Shown in pieces: positions 6,226 to 12,702 of a stretch of DNA of 16,476 nt. The notes under the pieces are model-generated. The model was given only the letters and a program-made list of their open reading frames with translations. It was not told the origin of the DNA and made no database searches. The stretch comes from an uncultured Propionibacteriaceae bacterium (GTDB lineage: Bacteria > Actinomycetota > Actinomycetes > Propionibacteriales > Propionibacteriaceae): the NCBI GenBank assembly GCA_937859105.1, contig CALMAD010000374.1, forward strand, positions 1-16,476, given 5' to 3'. The translations under genes and the position numbers were made by a program. Every line of letters starts with the position of its first letter. The first letter of the stretch is position 1.

Positions 6226-8097
6226 TCAGCGCAGGCGGTACAGCGTGATGCGCTGAGGTGCGTCCGCGGGAGCCGTCGAGGCTCCCGGCGCGGCGCCCTC
6301 GATGAGGTCGGGCCGCGGCGTGTAGTCGGCCGACGTCACCTCGTCGAGGTGGTCCCGAACGTCGGCGAGCCAGCCCTGATCGCACGCCGAGTCCGCCAGC
6401 ACGTACCGGACGCCCGCCTCGCCGGCGGCGGCGAGGGTCAGCTTCGTGCGGGTCTGGCCCATGACCCGGTCGACCGCGGCGCGGTCGGCGGGCCACGCCA
6501 TCCCGAGCCGGTAGTAGGCGAGCGGCGCGCCCGACGTGACCTTCACGGTCTGCGAGTTGAGGCAGCGGTCGGGGAGCAGCAGCGCGCTCGTGCCGTCGTC
6601 GGCGCGGGACGCGGTGGCGGCGACGGCCTGCGCCCGCGGCGTGTGGGGGTTCCAGGTCGCGCGCATGCTGGGGTTGGTCACCCAGAGCGCGTAGTCGGGC
6701 AGCGTGAGGGCGTAGAGGGCCAACGTGGCTGCGGTCACCGCGCGCAGCGGGGCCGGGCGCCGGGGTGCGGGCCCGCCGTCGGGCGCTCCGGCCAGGGCGG
6801 CGAGCACGATCATGACGATCACGGACGCGACGACCAGCAGGTCGATCCAGAACCGGTAGGGCTCGGCGTTGGCGCCCCAGACGTCGTTGGCGGCGCCGTA
6901 GGGCCACACGACGAGGCCCGCGAGGCTGGCGGCGGCGAGCTTCGGGTCCCTGCGCCAGGTGACGACCAGGAGCAGCAGCAGCGGGATCGCGACGGGGGCC
7001 ATGGCCACGAGAGTCTCCGGGAACACGACCCCGAGGTTCTTGTTGGATGCCACCCGGTAGGTCAGGAACGGGTCGCCTGAGCCGAGGTCCCGCACGGTGG
7101 TGAGGATCTGGGGGGCGGCCAGAGCGGCGCACGCGCCGGCGGTGGCCAGCGTCGGACGCAGGTGCCGCACCGCGATGACGGCGATGCCGGGCAGAAACGG
7201 CGTCAAGCCCAGCACGAGCGTCGGCAGTTGGCCGAGGCGTCCGGCGGCGAGCGGGCCGAGGGCGTACATCGCCGCCAGCAGGGCGCCCGTGAGGCCGAGC
7301 AATACCCAGCGGCGTCCGGAGATGAGCGCGTGAAGGCTGACGATCGCGCCCACCAGGTAGACCAACATGAGGAACGAATAGGTCTGGCCGTTCGCCGTGA
7401 CGCCGACCAGGGCGGCCGCAGCCACCGTCAGGAGGAAACGCGTCCGCGGGGTCCGGGGTGTCAGCCAGGCGAACGCGAGCAGGATCAGCGCGCCGATGCC
7501 GATCGACAGCCCGGCGGCCTCCGCGTTCAGGATGGTCAGGACACCGTACGGCCCCCACAGCACCGCGTGTGCCTCGAGGGTGATCCTCCACGAGCCCTGC
7601 ACGAGCCACCCCCCGACGCCGACCAGGAACGCGAGGGGGGCGCCGAGGGCGGCCCAGCGGCGTCCGCTGAGCCGGACCAACAGGGCCGCGAGGCCGCCGA
7701 CCATGACCGACTGGAGGAGGGCCCCAGTCAGGTTCCAGGCCAGCACCGGGCTGATGTGGAACAGCCCGGCCAACGCGCCGATCAACGTGTAGTAGAGGCG
7801 GGGGTACGTGTTCAGGCCGGTCTCGGTGTACGGCTCGACGCGGGCCCAGTTGCCGTGCGCGACATCGGCCGAGATGGCCATGTAGCCGAGCTGGTCGGGC
7901 GACGCGTACGTGCGCAGGTGCGAGAAGGGGGCGTCGCCGACGAACAGGAGCGCGTTCCACTGGACGACGGCGTGGAGCAGGACGGCTGCGAGCACCCAGG
8001 TGGTCGTCCGCGCGCGGGACGGGGTGGAGTCTCGCCGAGGGGGGCGCGTGGCAGAGGGCGTGACCGCGTCGGGCCGGGGGGTTACGGACAGCTGCAC
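6226..8097 (-). CDS. Polytopic membrane protein, GT-C-like sugar transferase candidate
   Basis: This 623-residue integral membrane protein has about 11-13 hydrophobic helices between residues 33 and 470, and a soluble C-terminal domain of about 150 residues. It has the GT-C plan: a cytoplasmic N-terminal tail (1-30), a first helix, then a long first outer loop with acidic residues in the region HLRTYASPDQLGYM (D68) and ARVEPYTETG (E88, E92). The C-terminal domain has a LLLPDRCLNSQ strand and ends in ITLYRLR. GT-C enzymes use lipid-phosphate sugars on the outer face of the membrane, which fits the GtrB-like enzyme encoded nearby. I know no exact family name or substrate. The GTG start at 8097 has no clear ribosome-binding site but a TAGCAT element 7 bases upstream. 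It lies 62 bp after another GT-C-like gene on the same strand and is convergent with the SDR gene. Confidence 0.75.
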   Translation of the reverse strand: MQLSVTPRPDAVTPSATRPPRRDSTPSRARTTTWVLAAVLLHAVVQWNALLFVGDAPFSHLRTYASPDQLGYMAISADVAHGNWARVEPYTETGLNTYPRLYYTLIGALAGLFHISPVLAWNLTGALLQSVMVGGLAALLVRLSGRRWAALGAPLAFLVGVGGWLVQGSWRITLEAHAVLWGPYGVLTILNAEAAGLSIGIGALILLAFAWLTPRTPRTRFLLTVAAAALVGVTANGQTYSFLMLVYLVGAIVSLHALISGRRWVLLGLTGALLAAMYALGPLAAGRLGQLPTLVLGLTPFLPGIAVIAVRHLRPTLATAGACAALAAPQILTTVRDLGSGDPFLTYRVASNKNLGVVFPETLVAMAPVAIPLLLLLVVTWRRDPKLAAASLAGLVVWPYGAANDVWGANAEPYRFWIDLLVVASVIVMIVLAALAGAPDGGPAPRRPAPLRAVTAATLALYALTLPDYALWVTNPSMRATWNPHTPRAQAVAATASRADDGTSALLLPDRCLNSQTVKVTSGAPLAYYRLGMAWPADRAAVDRVMGQTRTKLTLAAAGEAGVRYVLADSACDQGWLADVRDHLDEVTSADYTPRPDLIEGAAPGASTAPADAPQRITLYRLR

Positions 8098-8104
8098 CCT
8101 AACG

Positions 8105-8110
8105 ATGCTA
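8105..8110 (-). promoter_or_regulatory. Candidate -10 element of a leaderless membrane-protein transcript
   Basis: On the minus strand TAGCAT (TANNNT) lies 7 bases upstream of the GTG at 8097, within the 62-bp gap between the two membrane genes. The lack of a separate ribosome-binding site supports leaderless initiation. Confidence 0.4.
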
Positions 8111-8146
8111 GGGGTGCGGGCGGGGGCGAGGACACCGCCCCGCCGG

Positions 8147-8159
8147 GCGTCTCAGACGC
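8147..8159 (-). terminator. Short stem-loop adjoining a stop codon
   Basis: GCGTC and GACGC pair across a 3-base loop immediately after the TAA at 8162-8160 (minus). The stem is only 5 bp and there is no T-run, so termination would be weak. It may equally be chance. Confidence 0.25.
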
Positions 8160-10421
8160 TTAGGGACGCCGCAACTCGTAGATCGCGACGGTTCCGTTGT
8201 CGTACCGCTTGTCGGCGAGCGTGTCGAGGCGCGGGGACACGGTCAGGCCCGGCAGCCGCTCGGCGACGAGCCACCGGACGCCCCGGCCGTACGCCTCGCC
8301 GAGGTTCTGGGGCGTCGGGTCGGCGAACAGCGACGAGTTGAAATCGTAGAGCGCCGGATCGGTGAAGCGCGTCCCGTCGAAGGCCGACGTGTAGCCCCAC
8401 CCCTCCAGTAGAACGCGCCGCCCGGCCAGCCCGGAGATCCACCACCGACGCGCGAAGCACTCCAGCGACGGTGCGCTGTTCAGGCAGGGGGCGTTCGTCG
8501 CGACGAGGGTGTCGGACGCCGTGTTCTCCCGCAGCCACAGCGCCGCCTCCCCCTCGGGCAGGTTCGTGGGCAGGGTCGCCCCGGCGACCGGACGCGGTTC
8601 GACGGTGACCGTCGACGCGACGCCGCCGAACGAGGGCGCGAGCAGCAGGGCCACCGGGACGCCTGCGAGCGCGGCGCGGCCGCGTCGGGCGAGCACCCAT
8701 GCGATGAGGGACACCACGCCCAGCACGACGGCGCCGACCCCGACCTGGAGCGCGAAGTCGCGACCGGCCGCCCACCAGGCGGCGCCGCCGCTGGGGCCGA
8801 CGCGCCACCGGAGCACTGTGGCAACCGCGAGGCTCGCGAGGGCTACGCCGGCCCCCACGCCGAGGGCGACGCGCCGGGCGCCCCGGTCGTCGCCGACGAC
8901 GCCGCTCGCCCACCAGGCCAGCAGGACGGCCGCGAACGGCACCGCCCCATACTGGAAGTAGTACTCGCTGTGCCCGCGGTGCCCCATGAGGAAGAACGGC
9001 GGCCACGCCGCGAAGACCGCCCCCGCGAACAGCCAGGCGGCGGGGTCGCGCCGGAGGCGTCCGTCGAAGAACGGCAGCAGGAAGGACAGTTGCCGGGCGA
9101 ACCGCACCAGCACCGCCACCAGCAGGACGCCGAGCAGCACCAGCCCACCGCGTTCGCGGAACCCGGGCGGCAGGGGGGCGAGGAAGTCGTTGGGCCCGAC
9201 GAGCACGCGGTAGGCGGGCAGCAGCGTGAGGCTGGCGAACGGCTGCAGCCGCGTCCCGTAGTTGCCGCCGGAGACCAGCGCGAGCGCGCCGAGCGTCAGG
9301 ACGCCGGCCGAGGCGGTCAGGCCGAACGTGACCGCCCGGTTGCGCCTCAGCGCCAGGCAGGCCAGCCAGGCGGCGCCGACCCCACACGCGATCATGAGCA
9401 TGATCGAGCTCTTGCTGCCCATCGTCAGGACGGCCAGCAGGCCGGCCACCACGGCCGTCCCCGCCCCGGCGGCCCGCCCGGAGCGCACGAGCGGCACCAG
9501 GACGCCCAGCAGCAGCGTGCTGATCGGCAACGAGTAGAGCTGCGTGGGGGAGACCGGCCGGAAGATGTCGTCGGCGCCCGTGTAGGCCGACCACCACGGG
9601 AAGGACGCGGCCGTCAGCGTCAGCCAGGCCGCCAGCGCGCCCGCGCCGGCCGACTTCGTCAGCTGCCGCGTCACGACTGCGGGCGCGAGCACGGCCAGCG
9701 CGATGATCGGCAGCGGCCACAGCCGCAGGAAGATCACGGTGTAGTCGACCCCCGAGACCAGGGACGCCGCGGCCAGGTGCGCGTGGACGAACCACGAGTA
9801 CTTGATCGGGCCGGCGTCCGCCAACTGGGGCGTGAGTAGGGGGAAGGCGCGTTGCGCCTCGGCGATGAGGGACATGTGCCACGGCAGGTCGACGTAGTAG
9901 GAGCGCCGGAAGGGCAGCAGGTCGTAGGCGGTCAGGTACGTGCGGTAGAGGCCCTGGAAGCCGATCGCGATGGCGGCGGCGGTCGCGATGGCCCAACCCG
10001 GGTGGGCGACGGACTCCGGCCTCTGCCGCAACCGCCGACGGGCGCCGGGGAAGGCGAGCACCAGCAGCGAGACCGCCGGCCATGCGATGAGCAGGTGCTG
10101 GGCGTGGGCCAGGGTGAACGCGGCCCAGGCGAACAACTCGAGGGCCAGGCCGGTCACCGCGCCGTACGTCAGGTCGGCCGCCCAGGTGCCCTGAGTGCCG
10201 CGCAGCCCCTTGTGGACCAGCGTTCCGGGTACGAGCACGGCCAGCAGCCAGTAGGCGCAGAACGCCGCGGTCGCCCCGGCGCCGGCCCCGGCCATGAGCG
10301 CGAGGGCGACGCCGTAGCCGGCGACGGCCAGCGCGGCGATCGGGCCGACCCAGCGGAGGAGGCGCCCGCCACCCGCCTGGTTGCGAGGCGGGGCGTCAGG
10401 GGCGGGGGCGGCTACCGGCAT
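8160..10421 (-). CDS. Large polytopic membrane protein, GT-C-like, with C-terminal soluble domain
   Basis: This 753-residue membrane protein has many predicted helices, beginning with two near residues 25-70 and continuing to about residue 600. A soluble C-terminal domain of about 150 residues follows. After the early helices a hydrophilic region carries YYVDLPWHMSLIAEA (about 175-189, with D178 and H182) and KYSWFVHAHLAAASL (207-221). These acidic/His-bearing outer-loop segments resemble the donor- and metal-proximal loops of GT-C transferases. The C-terminal domain has paired cysteines (CLNSAPSLECFARR) and repeated aromatic patches (WWISGL, LLEGWGY), suggesting an extracytoplasmic fold. The ATG at 10421 is preceded by TACGCT 6 bases upstream and no ribosome-binding site. 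The gene lies between typA and the second GT-C-like gene on the same strand. It is probably a surface-polysaccharide or glycolipid transferase, substrate unknown. A flippase or polymerase role is not excluded. Confidence 0.72.
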   Translation of the reverse strand: MPVAAPAPDAPPRNQAGGGRLLRWVGPIAALAVAGYGVALALMAGAGAGATAAFCAYWLLAVLVPGTLVHKGLRGTQGTWAADLTYGAVTGLALELFAWAAFTLAHAQHLLIAWPAVSLLVLAFPGARRRLRQRPESVAHPGWAIATAAAIAIGFQGLYRTYLTAYDLLPFRRSYYVDLPWHMSLIAEAQRAFPLLTPQLADAGPIKYSWFVHAHLAAASLVSGVDYTVIFLRLWPLPIIALAVLAPAVVTRQLTKSAGAGALAAWLTLTAASFPWWSAYTGADDIFRPVSPTQLYSLPISTLLLGVLVPLVRSGRAAGAGTAVVAGLLAVLTMGSKSSIMLMIACGVGAAWLACLALRRNRAVTFGLTASAGVLTLGALALVSGGNYGTRLQPFASLTLLPAYRVLVGPNDFLAPLPPGFRERGGLVLLGVLLVAVLVRFARQLSFLLPFFDGRLRRDPAAWLFAGAVFAAWPPFFLMGHRGHSEYYFQYGAVPFAAVLLAWWASGVVGDDRGARRVALGVGAGVALASLAVATVLRWRVGPSGGAAWWAAGRDFALQVGVGAVVLGVVSLIAWVLARRGRAALAGVPVALLLAPSFGGVASTVTVEPRPVAGATLPTNLPEGEAALWLRENTASDTLVATNAPCLNSAPSLECFARRWWISGLAGRRVLLEGWGYTSAFDGTRFTDPALYDFNSSLFADPTPQNLGEAYGRGVRWLVAERLPGLTVSPRLDTLADKRYDNGTVAIYELRRP

Positions 10422-10427
10422 GGCGTC

Positions 10428-10433
10428 AGCGTA
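10428..10433 (-). promoter_or_regulatory. Candidate -10 element of a leaderless GT-C-like transcript
   Basis: TACGCT (TANNNT) on the minus strand is 6 bases before the ATG at 10421, inside the 47-bp gap after typA. This suggests the membrane genes have their own promoter separate from typA. Confidence 0.4.
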
Positions 10434-10468
10434 GGGGGATCCGCCCCGTCACCCGCGGAAGGCGCCGC

Positions 10469-12337
10469 TCAGGCGTCCACCTTCTTGGCGCGGTTGCGCT
10501 GCTTGGCGCGGTCCGCGGCGTCCAGGGTCACCTTGCGCATCCGGACGGCCGCCGGCGTCACTTCGAGGCACTCGTCGGAGCGGCAGAACTCGAGCGCCTG
10601 CTCGAGGCTGTGCAGCCGGGGCGGCACGAGCCGCTCCAGTTCCTCGCCCGTGGACGACCGGACGTTGGTGAGCTTCTTCTCCTTGGTCGGGTTGACGTCC
10701 ATGTCGTCGGGGCGCGGGTTCTCGCCGACGATCATGCCCTCGTACACCTCGTCGCCGGGGGCGACGAACAGGACGCCGCGCTCCTGCAGGTTGAACAGCG
10801 CGTAAGCCGTCACGGCTCCCAGCCGGTCGGCGACGAGGGAGCCGGTCATCCGCGTCTTGATCTCGCCGGCCCACGGCTCGTAGCCCTCGTAGACGTGGTT
10901 CATGATGCCGGTGCCGCGCGTCTCGGTCAGGAACTCGGTACGGAAGCCGATCAGCCCGCGCGCCGGGATGACGAACTCCATGCGCACCCAGCCGGTGCCG
11001 TGGTTGATCATCTGCTCCATGCGGCCCTTGCGCGTGCCCATGAGCTGGGTGACCGTGCCGACGTGCTCCTCGGGGATGTCGACGGTCAGCCGCTCCACCG
11101 GCTCGTGCAGCTTGCCGTCGATCTGCTTCACCAGCACCTCGGGCTTGCCGACCGTCAGCTCGAACCCTTCGCGGCGCATCATCTCGACGAGCACGGCGAG
11201 CTGCAGTTCACCGCGACCCTGGACCTCCCACGTGTCGGGGCGCTCCGTCGGCTCGACCCGGATGGAGACGTTGCCGATCAGCTCGGCGTCCAGGCGGGCC
11301 TTCACCAGCCGGGCCGTGAGCTTCTTGCCGGCCTTGCCGGCCAGGGGAGACGTGTTGATGCCGATCGTCATCGAGATCGACGGCTCGTCGACGTGGATGA
11401 GCGGCAGCGGGCGCGGGTCGTCGGGATCGGCGAGGGTCTCGCCGATCGTGATGTCCGGGATGCCGGCGATCGCGACGATGTCGCCGGGGCCGGCGTGCTC
11501 GGCGGGGAGGCGCTCGAGCGCCTTGGTCATCAAGAGCTCGGACAGCTTCACGTTCTGCACGGAGCCGTCGCGCCGGATCCAGGCGACCGTCTGCCCGCGG
11601 TGCAGTTCGCCGGAGACGACGCGGCAGAGCGCGAGGCGGCCGAGGTACGGGGAGGAGTCGAGGTTCGTCACGTGCGCCTGCAGCGGTGCTCCCTCGGCGT
11701 AGGTCGGCGCCGGGATCGTGGTCATGATCGTCTCGAACAGGGGCTCGAGGTCGGGGGAGTCGGGCAGCCCGCCGTCGGCGGGCTGCTCCAGGGACGCCCG
11801 CCCCGCCTTCGCCGCGCAGTAGACGATGGGGAAGTCGAGCGCGTCGGCGGAATCGTCGTCCACGAGATCCATGAACAGGGCGTAGACCTCGTCGACGACC
11901 TCGCTGATGCGGGAGTCCGGGCGATCGACCTTGTTGATGACCACGATGATCGGCAGCTTCTTGGCCAGCGCCTTGCGCAGCACGAACCGGGTCTGGGGCA
12001 GCGGGCCCTCGGAGGCGTCCACGAGCAGCAGGACGCCGTCCACCATCTCCAGGCCGCGTTCGACCTCGCCGCCGAAGTCGGCGTGACCAGGGGTGTCGAT
12101 GATGTTGATCGTCACGTGCTCGCCCGCGGGGGTCACCCGCTCGACGGCCGTGTTCTTCGCCAGGATCGTGATGCCCTTCTCGCGCTCCAGATCCATCGAG
12201 TCCATCACGCGCTTGTCGACGTCCTGGTTCTCCCGGAACGCGCCGGACTGCCACAGCATCGCGTCCACGAGCGTGGTCTTGCCATGGTCGACGTGGGCGA
12301 TGATGGCGACGTTGCGCAGGTCGGCGCGAGTGGGCAT
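10469..12337 (-). CDS. typA: Ribosome-associated translational GTPase TypA/BipA
   Basis: TypA is an elongation-factor-like GTPase that binds the ribosome and helps 50S assembly and growth under cold or stress. The 622-residue protein has the G1 loop [10 protein letters not shown] (14-23), the switch segment EREKGITI (51-58), G3 DTPGH (81-85) and G4 NKVD (135-138). EF-G-like beta-barrel and alpha/beta domains follow, including the [20 protein letters not shown] region characteristic of BipA, and a basic tail. The length is normal for the family. ATG at 12337 is chosen because it matches the family N terminus ([15 protein letters not shown]) and is preceded by CTGGAG at a good distance. An upstream in-frame ATG at 12592 would add 85 residues unlike any TypA. 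It has its own promoter and a structured leader (see entries at 12357-12428). Confidence 0.97.
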   Translation of the reverse strand: MPTRADLRNVAIIAHVDHGKTTLVDAMLWQSGAFRENQDVDKRVMDSMDLEREKGITILAKNTAVERVTPAGEHVTINIIDTPGHADFGGEVERGLEMVDGVLLLVDASEGPLPQTRFVLRKALAKKLPIIVVINKVDRPDSRISEVVDEVYALFMDLVDDDSADALDFPIVYCAAKAGRASLEQPADGGLPDSPDLEPLFETIMTTIPAPTYAEGAPLQAHVTNLDSSPYLGRLALCRVVSGELHRGQTVAWIRRDGSVQNVKLSELLMTKALERLPAEHAGPGDIVAIAGIPDITIGETLADPDDPRPLPLIHVDEPSISMTIGINTSPLAGKAGKKLTARLVKARLDAELIGNVSIRVEPTERPDTWEVQGRGELQLAVLVEMMRREGFELTVGKPEVLVKQIDGKLHEPVERLTVDIPEEHVGTVTQLMGTRKGRMEQMINHGTGWVRMEFVIPARGLIGFRTEFLTETRGTGIMNHVYEGYEPWAGEIKTRMTGSLVADRLGAVTAYALFNLQERGVLFVAPGDEVYEGMIVGENPRPDDMDVNPTKEKKLTNVRSSTGEELERLVPPRLHSLEQALEFCRSDECLEVTPAAVRMRKVTLDAADRAKQRNRAKKVDA

Positions 12338-12356
12338 CGAGTCTCCAGAAGATTGA

Positions 12357-12417
12357 CGAAAAAAGAAGGTGGACGCCGGCCCGCGCGATAGCCCGCGGCC
12401 GGCCGGTGGGGGCGTCC
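12357..12417 (-). terminator. Attenuator-like hairpin with T-run in the typA leader
   Basis: On the minus strand GGACGCC (12417-12411) can pair with GGCGTCC (12377-12371), 7 bp perfect, with further GGCC/GGCC pairing inside. Three bases after the stem the sequence runs TTCTTTTTT. This is the shape of an intrinsic terminator, but it lies between the predicted typA promoter and its ribosome-binding site. The predicted transcription start falls at the first base of the stem, so the message would begin with this hairpin. Premature termination controlling typA is plausible; a stabilising 5' hairpin is the alternative. Confidence 0.5.
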
Positions 12418-12422
12418 CGTTG

Positions 12423-12428
12423 ATTCTA
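12423..12428 (-). promoter_or_regulatory. typA: typA -10 element
   Basis: TAGAAT on the minus strand is the closest match to the housekeeping -10 consensus in the window. It lies about 86 bases upstream of the typA ATG and just before the leader hairpin. No convincing -35 was found at the standard spacing. Confidence 0.5.
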
Positions 12429-12507
12429 TCCGGCCTCCGGGCATCCGCCACCGGGGTGGGCCCGGGGCTCGCGCGGAGGCGTCCGGCCTGACTTCCCACA
12501 CGCGCGC

Positions 12508-12524
12508 GGACGCCGCTGGCGTCC
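12508..12524. repeat. Inverted pair of the recurrent heptamer
   Basis: GGACGCC-GCT-GGCGTCC forms a perfect 7-bp stem with a 3-base loop, lying between the divergent typA and 5S promoters. It is too short to name, but it combines both orientations of the motif scattered through the window. Confidence 0.6.
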
Positions 12525-12690
12525 ACTTGGTGACCCGGCGTCCGGGCGGTTCGGTGGACGTCTTCCCAGGCCTCAGTCAGCCGGGCCCACATGGGTGCAG
12601 ACGTCGGAGCGGCAGTCTCGCATCACGAGCGACATCGTCTCAAACCGAGGTGAATGTTCCCCCCGCCCTGCGGCGTCCCGGGCCCGGTGG

Positions 12691-12696
12691 AAGACT
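12691..12696 (+). promoter_or_regulatory. Candidate -10 of the transcarboxylase operon or overlapping ribosome-binding site
   Basis: AAGACT sits 6 bases before the 5S ATG at 12703 and would fit a leaderless start. The overlapping GGTGGAAG (12686-12693) could instead act as a ribosome-binding site about 9 bases upstream, with a promoter further left. The two readings cannot be separated from sequence alone. Confidence 0.3.
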
Positions 12697-12702
12697 GGGC
12701 CC

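Larger units (their letters stand above)
1723..12484 (+). repeat. Dispersed strand-polarised nonamer GAGGCGTCC, ten copies
   Basis: Copies begin at 1723, 2401, 3613, 5424, 5931, 6192, 7234, 9054, 12012 and 12476. Nine are followed by G. All lie on the plus strand; I found no GGACGCCTC. They occur in plus-strand genes, in minus-strand genes (7234, 9054, 12012) and between genes (1723, 12476). For a sequence of this composition, well under one copy per strand would be expected by a simple base-frequency estimate. None occurs in the last 4 kb, the transcarboxylase operon. Confidence 0.75.
12338..12702. other. 365-bp divergent intergenic region between typA and the transcarboxylase operon
   Basis: No gene is supported here: the open frames extending typA or the 5S gene upstream have no conserved sequence. 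The region holds the typA promoter and leader on the minus strand, the start-proximal promoter of the 5S gene on the plus strand, and seven copies of the GGCGTCC/GGACGCC heptamer (12371, 12411, 12478, 12508, 12518, 12537, 12672). Two copies (12508-12514 and 12518-12524) face each other across a 3-base loop, forming a perfect 7-bp hairpin. Confidence 0.7.

Noticed and set aside
10610..12391. Open frame of 593 codons on the plus strand
   Set aside because: Antisense to typA, which is unambiguous, and compositionally a shadow frame.
1723..12484. CRISPR array or insertion-sequence ends explaining the repeated motif
   Set aside because: Spacing is irregular (hundreds to thousands of bases), copies are only 7-10 bases and lie within coding sequence; no cas or transposase gene is present.
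12338..12592. N-terminal extension of typA by 85 codons to an upstream ATG
   Set aside because: The extra residues are unlike TypA, and they cover the -10 element, the leader hairpin and the ribosome-binding site of the shorter start.
12595..12702. Extension of the 5S subunit to an upstream ATG
   Set aside because: The 36 added residues have no family similarity, and MSPRK at 12703 fits the known N terminus.
12600..12702. Riboswitch (cobalamin or biotin-related) before the transcarboxylase operon
   Set aside because: No B12-box-like or other conserved core sequence and no extended fold could be recognised by eye.
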